Shown here piece by piece: positions 50,011 through 58,383 of a stretch of DNA of 64,000 nucleotides. The DNA is from Desulfocucumis sp964643075. GTDB lineage: Bacteria > Bacillota > Desulfotomaculia > Desulfotomaculales > Desulfocucumaceae. Every line of letters begins with the position of its first letter. Within the stretch, counting starts at the first letter, position 1. Both the position numbers and the translations under genes were made by a program. The DNA is taken from NCBI GenBank assembly GCA_964643075.1, contig CAZXQO010000022.1, forward strand, positions 10,203 through 74,202, given 5' to 3'. Below the pieces are notes generated by a model that saw nothing but the letters and a program-made list of their open reading frames with translations, was not told the DNA's origin and did no database searches.

Positions 50011-50849
50011 TGGAAACATGGTATGCTTTTGTTGACCATATTCTTCCATTTGCCTGGACTCAGCACATCTTTATGAAAAACGCTCTTCTGGCAGTACTCC
50101 TGGTTGGTCCTACCTTTGCTATCCTGGGGACGATGGTGGTAAATAATAAAATGGCTTTTTTCTCCGATACTGTTGGACACTCTGCTCTAACCGGGATTGC
50201 CATCGGAGTGCTACTTGGCTTCCAGGACCCTTTATGGATTATGGTGATGTTTTCCATTGTTCTGGCCATTGCTATTTCCTTGTTGAAGACTTTGACCGGC
50301 GACTCCACCGATACAATCATTGGAGCTGTTGCCGCTACCATGGTAGCGCTTGGCATCGTCATCCTCTCGCGAGGCGGCGGGTTTAATAAGTTTTCGCGTT
50401 TTCTTGTTGGTGATCTGTTGAGCATTACCCCAAAAGAAGTACTTTTACTGGCTTTCACGCTCATAGGGGTTATTCTTTTGTGGGTAATGATGTTCAATAA
50501 GTTTTTGCTGGTTAGCGTAAATCCATCCCTGGCGCTCAGCCGGGGTATCCCGGTCCGCCTGGTCGAGACTCTGTTTTGTGTTGTAACGGCGGTGGTAGTA
50601 ACAATTTCCATTCAATGGGTTGGTATTTTAATTATCAATTCACTCTTGATTTTACCGGCTGCAGCCTCGCGCAATGTATCCCGTAATATGTGGCAGTATC
50701 ATGTGGTTTCCTTGCTGATAACCCTTACCTCTGGGATAGCAGGACTACTCATGTCGTATTACTGGTCGACAGCTACCGGGGCAACCATCGTTTTATTCGC
50801 AGCATTGTTTTACCTGGTTACACTTATAGCAAAACCCAGGTTTGCTTAA
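50007..50849 (+). CDS. znuB: Zinc ABC importer permease (ZnuB-like)
   Basis: 280 residues, about eight helices of the ABC-3 permease family: LLVGPTFAILGTMVVNNKMA, FFSDTVGHSALTGIAIG, LSRGIPVRLVE coupling loop, VGILIINSLLILPAAASRN. Its stop codon lies inside the terminal inverted repeat of a MITE-like element at 50846. Confidence 0.9.
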   Translation: MMETWYAFVDHILPFAWTQHIFMKNALLAVLLVGPTFAILGTMVVNNKMAFFSDTVGHSALTGIAIGVLLGFQDPLWIMVMFSIVLAIAISLLKTLTGDSTDTIIGAVAATMVALGIVILSRGGGFNKFSRFLVGDLLSITPKEVLLLAFTLIGVILLWVMMFNKFLLVSVNPSLALSRGIPVRLVETLFCVVTAVVVTISIQWVGILIINSLLILPAAASRNVSRNMWQYHVVSLLITLTSGIAGLLMSYYWSTATGATIVLFAALFYLVTLIAKPRFA

Positions 50850-51038
50850 CACTACAGCGTAATTTAAAGGTTAGCGGAGCAAAGGGGACGGTTATAAGGA
50901 AAGGGGACACACCCCTTAGGGGAATGTCCCCAACGAATGGATGTCCCCATGTCCCCGAAGCGCAGCGAAGGGCCTAAAGGAAGACGATAGAACCGTCCCC
51001 GTGGCGTAGCGGGCATGCGAAGTATGCAATAGTGTTAA
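50846..51038. repeat. MITE-like dispersed repeat with terminal inverted repeats, copy 1
   Basis: Ends TTAACACTA (50846-50854) and TAGTGTTAA (51030-51038) are perfect inverted repeats. Inside: GGGGACGGTTATAAGG, GGGGACACACCCCTTAGGGG, AATGTCCCCAACG, GAAGCGCAGCGA and GAACCGTCCCC, all shared with 62683-62893. No coding frame. Shorter GAACCGTCCCC-type pieces lie at 42450 and 1691. Confidence 0.75.
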
Positions 51039-51041
51039 AGC

Positions 51042-51082
51042 TTTTTTAAAAAAAGCTACCCATCATTAAAACTGACGGGTAG
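51042..51082 (-). terminator. Minus-strand terminator of the Cys-rich gene
   Basis: CTACCC-TCA (51056-51065) and TGA-GGGTAG (51073-51082) pair; on the minus strand a run of seven T follows (51048-51054). Confidence 0.7.
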
Positions 51083-51091
51083 TTATGTATT

Positions 51092-51420
51092 TTACTGGTC
51101 TACGTGGTAGCACTCCAGACATTCGTTATATTCCTCTAAGAGCTGTTCATACTCTGATAGTTTCTCTTGATACTCATCATCAGCGTCCAACATATCGTCA
51201 AAATTTTCTAAGCATGAAGCTCCAGCAACAGCACAAGCCGCAACCCCTATACCGGTTTCCGCCGCTAAGCAAGATACTGCTGCCGCAGCACACGAGAGAA
51301 TCTCATCTTGCGCGCTTTCAAGATTCTTGAAGGCAAGATGCAGGCATCTGTGAAGACATTTTTCCCATACCCTTAAGTCCTGCCATCGCTGTGAGTGACT
51401 TGCCCCGCATTTCAGCTGTC
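51092..51420 (-). pseudogene. Cys-rich small protein frame lacking a start codon
   Basis: An open minus-strand frame without ATG/GTG/TTG before its middle reads VWEKCLHRCLHLAFKNLESA, then ILSCAAAAVSCLAAETGIG, AACAVAGASCLENFDDML and YEQLLEEYNECLECYHVDQ, ending TAA at 51092. It contains at least nine Cys, a hydrophobic Ala/Cys helix and a coiled acidic tail. The frame is +1 to the preceding gene, so it is probably that gene's 3' half after a frameshift (or recoding). No family recognised. Confidence 0.5.
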
Positions 51421-51581
51421 AGAGTACTAAGAGTTTCCCAGTCTTCAACCTCGGTATAGGTAGACACTTCTTTTTGCAGCTTCATGGATTTTAAGCTGAG
51501 ATCGTCCTCTAAACGGAATGGAATACTTCGCATAATCTTTGTTATTACTGTGTTTCTCGTGGTCAATACTTCATCACACAT
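51318..51581 (-). CDS. Hypothetical protein, 5' part of a frame-disrupted gene
   Basis: 87 codons beginning MCDEVLTTRNTVITKI, with GGAGGTG upstream on the minus strand (51590 area). Contains SIPFRLEDDLSLKSMKL, TYTEVEDWETLSTLTAEM and GLKGMGKMSSQ, ending LQES then TGA. The TGA falls inside the start-less Cys-rich frame that continues to 51092. It lies downstream of the TGT-like gene on the same strand. Confidence 0.5.
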   Translation of the reverse strand: MCDEVLTTRNTVITKIMRSIPFRLEDDLSLKSMKLQKEVSTYTEVEDWETLSTLTAEMRGKSLTAMAGLKGMGKMSSQMPASCLQES

Positions 51582-51677
51582 AATGTCAGCACCTCCATAT
51601 ATTGCTTAGTGAAGAAAATATTATTTTATTCTTTATTATTTTTAAATTTTAAATATCAAGTCCTTTTCTGAAGTTTT

Positions 51678-53054
51678 CTATTGTTTGTTATACATCCTTG
51701 CTGTTTCTATAAACCCAATAGTTTCTTCAACGGATCTGGCGTATAGTTTACTGGCATTTTTTTTGTATTTTTCAACTTCATTATATACCCAGGCTTTCAG
51801 TCTTTCATATTCGTACTCTAATTCTCCCATCTGCTGCATCAGGTTATCTATAACCCAGTAATTATGGCCGGTTCTTGCACATTTAATCTCTTGCCACAAG
51901 GAGCGATCAGGGGGATCGCTGAATAGTGGTAATGCTTTTGACAGGGGACTGTCATTCATAAGATCTTCTTTCTTCAAATTTTTACGGCCTAATTCTTTGT
52001 ATGCTTTTTTAGCATTTTCATAATCTAACGGATATTTTTTTAAAAAAGCTTGGCAGTGAGGGCAAGGGCAATCCCATTTTCTATCTTTACCACCAAGCCC
52101 CGCAGATATTTTTTCAACATTGAGGGTAAGGTATGCTGGTTCGCTAACATATAACTTTCCCATGGATGCATTCTTAGCTGGTGCTGAACTATCTACGGCA
52201 AGAAAGGGAGTTTCATAGATTGCATAAGCCAGAAGGAGTATAGCAATAGGGCTACCCATTCCGAGACCATGGAATTTAGGAGGTGTGCCTGTAATTGATT
52301 GATATCCATGAATTAATCCCATGGCAACAGCAACGCTTTGAAAGTACTTTCGGGGGATAGATTTTCTGTCTTTAAAATATTTCCATTCACCCTGATACCA
52401 ATATTTTTTTGTGGTTTGCCGGTCACTCATGAAGCCGGCAAGTCCTGTTGCGATAGCTTTAATTATACCTGTTTTTCCAGCAAGAGAACCTGTTTTAAAA
52501 GCTGTATCGTAATCTACTCCATGAAGTGTGGCAAAAGGTTCACCAGTATATCCACCATATTTACCTTCAATGGTTTGTTTTACCTGTTCAATCGCTCCAA
52601 GTTGAGAGTTGACGTAGAAATCATCGTCGAGCTCAAGTTCCTCACGATCCAGATTCAGGTCCACTAATACCTGTGGTGTTAAGTTTTCACCGCACATAAA
52701 ATATGTTGGGTTAAGAATTTTTTGTAATTCCAATACATTTTTAAGGTTTTCAACATCATTACATGCTAAATTACAATGCTCTAATATTTTGTATGCTAAG
52801 TTTTTTTGTTTATCAACATCTTTTGACTTACATGCCATTTTAGCTTCTTCGCAAAAAAGGTCACCTATATCTTTTATTACTTTTGCATTTCCGTTATCAG
52901 CGACAAGGACGGAACCACTTTTTTTGAATTCATGGGCATAATCAAGTAGTTGTTTACTTTCATTTAGAGCAGATATAAGAAGGGCGAGTCTTTCTACTGG
53001 AGATTCAAGTACGTTTTCGTTAAGGTTATCGACAAAAAGAACCTGTCTAGGCAA
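51678..53054 (-). CDS. Divergent tRNA-guanine transglycosylase-like protein
   Basis: 458 residues, TTG 53054 with AAGGGGGA 7 bases upstream. TGT-superfamily marks: VLVADNGN near residue 50 (first catalytic Asp region, compare DSGGFQ); HGLGMGSPIAILLLA; VDSSAPAKNASMG near 285, which aligns position by position with D..LPTRNAR.G around the nucleophile Asp of TGT; zinc ligands CPCPHC near 328 and GHNYWVIDNL near 393 (compare the CxCxxC...HN set). The overall sequence is far from queuine-type TGT, so a role in 7-deazaguanine exchange in tRNA, or in DNA as in DpdA, is possible. No queC/D/E/F or dpd partner genes are nearby. Confidence 0.65.
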   Translation of the reverse strand: MPRQVLFVDNLNENVLESPVERLALLISALNESKQLLDYAHEFKKSGSVLVADNGNAKVIKDIGDLFCEEAKMACKSKDVDKQKNLAYKILEHCNLACNDVENLKNVLELQKILNPTYFMCGENLTPQVLVDLNLDREELELDDDFYVNSQLGAIEQVKQTIEGKYGGYTGEPFATLHGVDYDTAFKTGSLAGKTGIIKAIATGLAGFMSDRQTTKKYWYQGEWKYFKDRKSIPRKYFQSVAVAMGLIHGYQSITGTPPKFHGLGMGSPIAILLLAYAIYETPFLAVDSSAPAKNASMGKLYVSEPAYLTLNVEKISAGLGGKDRKWDCPCPHCQAFLKKYPLDYENAKKAYKELGRKNLKKEDLMNDSPLSKALPLFSDPPDRSLWQEIKCARTGHNYWVIDNLMQQMGELEYEYERLKAWVYNEVEKYKKNASKLYARSVEETIGFIETARMYNKQ

Positions 53055-53265
53055 TAAATGTCCCCCTTTCCTTGTTTTTATAGGTAAATAATAATAAGTA
53101 TTTAGCTTTTTATGGTTAAATTTCCTCTAAAAAATTGTTTTTTGTTAATAAATAGATCGGTAAAGTAAATAATCGGGTGGCAGCTATTTGCGTCTGGTTT
53201 AACTTGTTTGGTACTGCCTCTTGTAAGTAATAAAAATAATAGGTACAATGGTTCTTGCTGGTTAG

Positions 53266-53403
53266 ATGAAACGTATCAAGCTTGAGTTGAGGCAGCAATT
53301 ATCGTCTCCGGTGGTTGGCCTGCCGGAGAGGCGGCGATCGGAACTTGTTGCAGGCTTACGTGATATACTGACCGCTTTACAGCAGGCCAGGGGAAGGGAG
53401 TAA
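53266..53403 (+). CDS. Small hypothetical protein (45 residues)
   Basis: MKRIKLELRQQLSSPVV, then GLPERRRSELVAGLRDIL and LQQARGRE. Directly preceded by a TAG and lacking a clear ribosome site, ending 6 bases before the ABC exporter ATPase. Its helical, charged sequence resembles C-terminal pieces of recombinase or transposon proteins. Doubtful as an independent gene. Confidence 0.35.
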   Translation: MKRIKLELRQQLSSPVVGLPERRRSELVAGLRDILTALQQARGRE

Positions 53404-53409
53404 GACATT

Positions 53410-54381
53410 ATGACCATAATTCAAATCGAAGAACTGGTTAAAAAATTTGGTGATCTCACTGCGGTGGGGGGTATCAGTTTCACTGTTGACCGGGGGGAAA
53501 TTTTTGGTTTCCTCGGACCTAACGGAGCGGGTAAATCCACCACTATTAAAATACTGTCCACCCTAATGAGGCCGACCTCCGGCAAGGTTGTGCTGGCCGG
53601 TTATGATGTGATGGCCCAGCCCGACCAGGTGCGCAAATCAATTGGCATGGTTTTTCAGGATCAGTCGCTGGATGTGCGGCTAACCGCAGAGGAAAACCTG
53701 CGGTTTCACGGTATGCTTTATGGTGTGCCCGGCAAGTTGCTGAACGAGCGCATGGAGTTTGTGCTGGATATGGTTGACCTGACTGACCGCCGGAAATCAC
53801 TGGTTAGAACGTTTTCCGGGGGTATGAAGCGCCGGCTGGAAATTGCCCGGGGGCTGCTGCACCACCCTCAGGTGCTGTTTCTTGATGAACCCACCGTGGG
53901 CTTGGACCCCCAGACCAGGTCTGCCATATGGGAGCACGTCCGGGGGCTGCGCGATGAGCTGGGCATTACAGTTTTTATGACTACCCACTATATGGATGAG
54001 GCGGAGAACTGTGACCGTATAGCAATTATCGACCATGGCAGCATACAGGCCGTGGATACCCCGTCGGTGCTGAAGCGGATGCTGGGCGGAGATAAAATAA
54101 TCGTCAAAGGCGACCCGTCTTTAAAGGGTGAAATGGCTGAGCGCTATCAGGTTCAGGTTAATGAAGCGGAAGGGGAATACCACTTCCTCATGGCTGCCGG
54201 GGCTGAATTCGTGCCCCGGGTTGTTTCTGATTTTTCTGGCCGCATTAAGTCAATCCAGGTCAAGGAGCCCAGCCTGGACGACGTCTTCCTGCAGCTTACC
54301 GGTCGGGCCATCCGGGACGAGCATGTTAACACAAAGGAGAATTTGCGTCATAGAATGCGTATCATAGGCGGGAGGCGATAA
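53410..54381 (+). CDS. ABC-2 type exporter ATPase, DrrA-like
   Basis: 323 residues: GPNGAGKST, FQDQSLDVRLTAEENL, FSGGMKRRLEIARGL, VLFLDEPTVGLDP, MTTHYMDEAENCD, and the DrrA-type C-terminal domain with VKEPSLDDVFLQLTG. ATG 53410, GGAAGGGAG upstream. It pairs with the permease that follows by two bases. Likely exports a drug or lipid-like compound. Confidence 0.9.
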   Translation: MTIIQIEELVKKFGDLTAVGGISFTVDRGEIFGFLGPNGAGKSTTIKILSTLMRPTSGKVVLAGYDVMAQPDQVRKSIGMVFQDQSLDVRLTAEENLRFHGMLYGVPGKLLNERMEFVLDMVDLTDRRKSLVRTFSGGMKRRLEIARGLLHHPQVLFLDEPTVGLDPQTRSAIWEHVRGLRDELGITVFMTTHYMDEAENCDRIAIIDHGSIQAVDTPSVLKRMLGGDKIIVKGDPSLKGEMAERYQVQVNEAEGEYHFLMAAGAEFVPRVVSDFSGRIKSIQVKEPSLDDVFLQLTGRAIRDEHVNTKENLRHRMRIIGGRR

Positions 54382-54383
54382 AC

Positions 54384-55208
54384 ATGATGGCCTTAAATGC
54401 TATATATACCATCTGGTTGAGGGAGTTTAAAACGTTTATCAGAGAAAGGTCGCGCATTGTCGGGATGATCGGCCAGCCGCTTTTTTACCTGCTTATCGTA
54501 GGCAATGGCATTACCAGCGGCATGAGACTGAATAGCGCCCCGGACGGCATTGATTACCTCAGATTTATGTACCCGGGCATCATAGGCATGTCGGTACTGT
54601 TTACATCAATATTCTCAGCCATTTCAATCATCTGGGACCGGGAGTTTGGCTTTTTAAAAGAGGTGTTGATTGCTCCGGTGCCACGCTGGGCCGTGGCCGT
54701 GGGTAAAATATTGGGAGGTTCCACGGTGGCTACCATCCAGTCCATTATTCTCATAGCCCTTGCGCCTTTGGCCGGGATACAGCTGTCAGTATTGATAGTC
54801 ATTAAGCTGCTCCTGCTGGCCCTGCTGATGAGCTTTGCCGTCACCAGCCTGGGTATAGCCATAGCCGCCAGAATGGAGTCCATGCAGGGTTTTCAGATGA
54901 TTATGAACTTTATAGTGATGCCGCTCTACTTCCTGAGTGGAGGAATGTTTCCCATCAACTCAGCCCCCGCCTGGATGAAAACCCTTATGGTAGTAGACCC
55001 GCTGAGCTACGGTGTTGACGCCATCAGAAACATTGTCTTTTCCGATACTATGGTTAATGTTGGGCAGGGTGTAAAAGTATCACTGGCGGAATTGGCCCGC
55101 CAGGCCGGCTTGATCCGCTGGGATCTGACGGTGGACATTGCCGTGATGGCTGCGGTGGCTGTAGTGCTGGCCACCATCGGTTCCCTGAGCTTCAGTAGAA
55201 CGGAATAG
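54384..55208 (+). CDS. ABC-2 type exporter permease
   Basis: 274 residues, six helices. The ABC-2 family shows IWLREFKTFIRERSR, MYPGIIGMSVLFTSIFSAIS, WDREFGFLKEVLIAPVPR, MPLYFLSGGMFPINSAP and DPLSYGVDAIRN. Forms the transport channel with the DrrA-like ATPase. Confidence 0.92.
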   Translation: MMALNAIYTIWLREFKTFIRERSRIVGMIGQPLFYLLIVGNGITSGMRLNSAPDGIDYLRFMYPGIIGMSVLFTSIFSAISIIWDREFGFLKEVLIAPVPRWAVAVGKILGGSTVATIQSIILIALAPLAGIQLSVLIVIKLLLLALLMSFAVTSLGIAIAARMESMQGFQMIMNFIVMPLYFLSGGMFPINSAPAWMKTLMVVDPLSYGVDAIRNIVFSDTMVNVGQGVKVSLAELARQAGLIRWDLTVDIAVMAAVAVVLATIGSLSFSRTE

Positions 55209-55216
55209 TGTGAAAA

Positions 55217-55303
55217 GCCCCCTGTTGCTGGTGTAGCAGGGGACTTTGCCATGGGAAGAATTTTTTAAGAAAACCTTCACCTATTAGGTTGGAGGTTTTT
55301 CTG
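55217..55303 (+). terminator. Two tandem hairpins after the ABC-2 genes
   Basis: CCCCTG.../...GCAGGGG (55217-55243) without T-run, then AAACCTT.CACCTA/TAGGT.TGGAGGTTT (55271-55298) with a T-run; the second is a standard intrinsic terminator. Confidence 0.7.
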
Positions 55304-55351
55304 TTAATCTGTGGAAATATAACTAAAACTGGGTATTGAGGATTGCGTGGA

Positions 55352-56512
55352 ATGAGATTAAATTTCATACTCTTTTTTGCAATATTTTTCAGCATTTATG
55401 CCGCCGTTAACTATTATATAGGAATTCGGCTTTGGCAGGTATTAGGTGGATTGGTACCGCCCCCGGGCGTAAAAATTTACTGGACAGCCCTTACCGCAAT
55501 GTCTTTGACCTATTTTATCAGCAGGTCTGCCGGTAATAATTTGCCGGATTGGCTGGATAACGCGCTGGAGATTGCAGGCTCGTACTGGCTTGCCCTGTTG
55601 TTTTACTCCTTCCTGGTTCTGAGCGCGGTTGATTTGCTCCGCTTAATTGACCATCGGGTGGTTTTCATACCCGGGGTGTTAAAACAGAATCCAGTTCTGG
55701 CGGGTCTGGCAACCATGGCGGTGGTTGTCGCCATACTGGCTTATGGGGCCTGGAACGCCAGAACTCCCGTGATATTGCATTATGATATAAACATTGCCAA
55801 GTCTGCGGGTGATTTAAAGTATCTGCACGCCGTTGTTGTTTCCGATCTCCATCTGGGCAGCATCGTCGACCGGGACCGGCTGGACAGGCTAATTCACATG
55901 ATTAATCAAAGGCGTCCGGACATCGTGCTGGTGCCTGGCGATATTATCGAGCAGTCCAGGGTGTTCAGGAAGCAGCGTATGGGAGAGTCACTGCGGGCAA
56001 TAAACGCCAGGTATGGGGTGTACGCCGTTCCCGGTAATCACGAATATATCGGCGGCAAGCCGGAGGAGGACTTCATGCTGTTGCGGGAGGCCGGGGTAAG
56101 GCTGCTGCGCGATGACTATATAAAGATTGGTGATAGTTTTTACGTGGCGGGAAGAGACGACCTGGCCGGGAGGTCATTCACCGGAAAGCCCAGGAAAGAA
56201 CTGGCGCAGATAATGGAGGGTATTGATAAAACACTTCCGGTTATTCTGATGGACCACCAGCCATACAAACTGGAGGATGCCCAGAAAAACGGGGTAGATC
56301 TACAACTTTCGGGTCATACCCACCATGGCCAGATATTTCCCCTGAATTACATCACCCAGAGAATATTTGAAATCGACCGGGGCTATTTGCGCAAGGGGAA
56401 TTTAAACGTGATTGTCACCGTAGGCTTCGGTACTTGGGGCCCTCCTGTCAGGCTGGGCAACAGTCCCGAGATAATTGATTTGAACATCCGTTTTGGGGTA
56501 CCGGCTAACTAA
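55352..56512 (+). CDS. Membrane-anchored metallophosphoesterase (YkuE/YaeI-like)
   Basis: 386 residues. Four to five N-terminal helices (about 1-140), then a calcineurin-like phosphoesterase: VVSDLHLGSIVD, VLVPGDII, VPGNHEYIGG, ILMDHQPY and LSGHTHHGQIFP supply the two-metal ligands. ATG 55352 with TGAGGA upstream; TTG 55343 also possible. Likely faces the outside of the membrane, acting on lipid or nucleotide phosphates. Confidence 0.9.
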   Translation: MRLNFILFFAIFFSIYAAVNYYIGIRLWQVLGGLVPPPGVKIYWTALTAMSLTYFISRSAGNNLPDWLDNALEIAGSYWLALLFYSFLVLSAVDLLRLIDHRVVFIPGVLKQNPVLAGLATMAVVVAILAYGAWNARTPVILHYDINIAKSAGDLKYLHAVVVSDLHLGSIVDRDRLDRLIHMINQRRPDIVLVPGDIIEQSRVFRKQRMGESLRAINARYGVYAVPGNHEYIGGKPEEDFMLLREAGVRLLRDDYIKIGDSFYVAGRDDLAGRSFTGKPRKELAQIMEGIDKTLPVILMDHQPYKLEDAQKNGVDLQLSGHTHHGQIFPLNYITQRIFEIDRGYLRKGNLNVIVTVGFGTWGPPVRLGNSPEIIDLNIRFGVPAN

Positions 56513-56601
56513 GTTATTAAGTTATTGTCAATAGCTAACCGTGCCGCCTGTAAATGGCCGCTTTTGTTTTTGGGAGACGGGTTCCCAGATGAAAAAATTG
56601 T

Positions 56602-56618
56602 ATACTGATTGTCAGTGT
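56602..56618 (+). promoter_or_regulatory. MarR operator
   Basis: ACTGA (56604-56608) and TCAGT (56612-56616) form a perfect inverted repeat within the promoter region (TATGATAAAAT follows). It lies 38 bases before the marR start and probably mediates autorepression. Confidence 0.55.
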
Positions 56619-56653
56619 TATGATAAAATGGTAAGGTGCAGGAGGTGATACCA

Positions 56654-57112
56654 GTGGAAAGGTTTGAAATTGAAAAAAGCCTTGGCTTTCTGCTTGCCAA
56701 GACCCATCAATATTTTTCGTCCTTTTTCAAGGAAAAGCTGAATAAATACAACCTTACATCCCAACAATTTGGAATGCTGGCATTTTTATGGAAAAAAGAC
56801 GGGTTCAGCCAGATAAAACTAGGCAACTGTATGAACAAAGACAGGACCACTATCAGCGGAATAGTGGATCGTCTGGAAAAGGAGGGCCTGGTAACCAGGT
56901 GCAGAGATCCGGAAGATCGCCGCACTTATTTAATATATTTGACTCCCAGGGCGTTTGCCCTGAAAGATGAACTGGAAGGGCTGGCCACGCAGGCAAATTC
57001 TGAGGTAACCGCTATGCTATCGGAAGGGGAAAAGGAACAACTGGAAACAATTTTAAGGAAAATACTGGACGCAGCTGCAGCCACCAGGGGGTGCTGCTCA
57101 CCGTCCGTATAG
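56654..57112 (+). CDS. MarR-family transcriptional regulator
   Basis: 152 residues. GTG 56654 has GGAGGTGA at 56641-56648; a start at 56636 would lie upstream of that site. Winged helix: LTSQQFGMLAFLWKKDG, LGNCMNKDRTTISGIVDRLE, wing RDPEDRRTYLIYLTP. It heads a set with two HlyD-type adaptors and an EmrB-like MFS pump, which it probably represses. Confidence 0.9.
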   Translation: MERFEIEKSLGFLLAKTHQYFSSFFKEKLNKYNLTSQQFGMLAFLWKKDGFSQIKLGNCMNKDRTTISGIVDRLEKEGLVTRCRDPEDRRTYLIYLTPRAFALKDELEGLATQANSEVTAMLSEGEKEQLETILRKILDAAAATRGCCSPSV

Positions 57113-57168
57113 CGACTTGCGGGCAGTACCTTAAATTATGTGACTAATTATAAGGGGAGAAATGCGAC

Positions 57169-58368
57169 ATGTTTAAACGGAGGGGTTTTTTTACCTGTAC
57201 CGCCCTACTGGTTCTAATATTGGCAGTATCCGGCTGCGGGCAGGGAAACAGTGAAATGGGTAAGAACAGCGGCCGGGAGGTATCGGTAATCACCGCCAGA
57301 GAGGTCGCCGCAAAACCCGGCATCACCGCCAGCGGAAAGCTGGAAGCACTGGCGTCGGCCAGTCTGGTTTCCAAAATTTCGGGCAGGGTTGCCAAAATTA
57401 CCGTGGATGTGGGCAGCAGCGTCAAGGCCGGCGACATGCTGGTAAGTCTGGACGCCGGGGAACTGGCCGCAGCTGTGCAACTGGCGGAAGCTAATCTCAG
57501 CAAAGCAAAAGGTTCGGATTTACCGTCACTTCAGAATACGGCCAAGACCACCCTGGACACAACTGGAGTGACTTATAAAAATGCGGAGGCCGATTATAAC
57601 CGTAATAAAACTCTGCTACAAAGCGGGGCGTTATCCCAGCAGGCCTTCGACCAGGCAGAAAAGGCTTATCTAATGGCCAAAAGCGCCTATGAATCCGCCC
57701 AAAAGAACATGGATATAGTGAATAAGGGCACCGTGCCTGATACTGTCCGATTGTATGAAGCTCAACTGGCTCAGGCCCGGGCCAACTATGCCAACAGCAT
57801 AATCAACTCGCCAATTGACGGGGTAGTCACAGCCCGCTATATAAATCCCGGGGAACTGGCCGGGACCAGTAACCCCGTTCTGGCCGTGGTAAACCTGGAC
57901 AAGGTTGTGCTCAGAGTGGATGTAGATGAAAGCATTATAAACTCTTTGCGGGAAGGCAGCGAGGTGAATGTAAAAGTAGCCGCCGTTGCTGACAAAACCT
58001 TTAAGGGCACTATTACCAACATCGCCCTGGCGGCCAGTCCTACCACCAAGGCTTACCAGGTTAAAATTCAAATACCCAATGCCGATCACCTGCTGAAGCC
58101 CGGCATGTACGCCGAAGTAACTCTGGCTGGCAGGCAGGGTAATGGGATTAGCCTGCCCAGGGATGCGGTAATGATGAGCGGTGACAGGGAAACGGTCTGG
58201 GTAGTATCGGATGGGTCCGCCAGGAAACGTGAAGTAAAAACCGCCCCGCTGGACGACAAAAATGTACTGGTGACATCAGGGCTGAATGACGGAGACAAGA
58301 TAATTGTCGGCAATCTGGAAAATCTGTCGGACGGAACCGTGGTAACCCCTAAAGAAAAACAGAAATAA
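57169..58368 (+). CDS. Membrane-fusion/adaptor lipoprotein (RND/MacA-type)
   Basis: 399 residues. Lipobox AVSGCGQG. Adaptor layout: first lipoyl half SGRVAKITVDVGSSVKAGD, alpha-helical hairpin (about 95-190, with ALSQQAFDQAEKAYLMAKSAY), second lipoyl half SPIDGVVTARYINPGEL, beta-barrel and membrane-proximal domains (DGDKIIVGNLENLSDG). First structural gene after marR. Confidence 0.9.
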   Translation: MFKRRGFFTCTALLVLILAVSGCGQGNSEMGKNSGREVSVITAREVAAKPGITASGKLEALASASLVSKISGRVAKITVDVGSSVKAGDMLVSLDAGELAAAVQLAEANLSKAKGSDLPSLQNTAKTTLDTTGVTYKNAEADYNRNKTLLQSGALSQQAFDQAEKAYLMAKSAYESAQKNMDIVNKGTVPDTVRLYEAQLAQARANYANSIINSPIDGVVTARYINPGELAGTSNPVLAVVNLDKVVLRVDVDESIINSLREGSEVNVKVAAVADKTFKGTITNIALAASPTTKAYQVKIQIPNADHLLKPGMYAEVTLAGRQGNGISLPRDAVMMSGDRETVWVVSDGSARKREVKTAPLDDKNVLVTSGLNDGDKIIVGNLENLSDGTVVTPKEKQK

Positions 58369-58383
58369 GGCAGGTGAACACTG

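Noticed and set aside
50850..51038. CRISPR-like or tandem repeat array in the GGGGAC-rich region
   Set aside because: The repeats are irregular, without constant spacing, and match a dispersed element elsewhere.
51085..51330. 81-codon + strand frame
   Set aside because: It is antisense to the Cys-rich frame, which has a matching terminator and a protein-like sequence.
51678..53054. Direct assignment of the TGT-like protein as DpdA
   Set aside because: No dpd cluster or preQ0 genes are seen; only family-level motifs support it.
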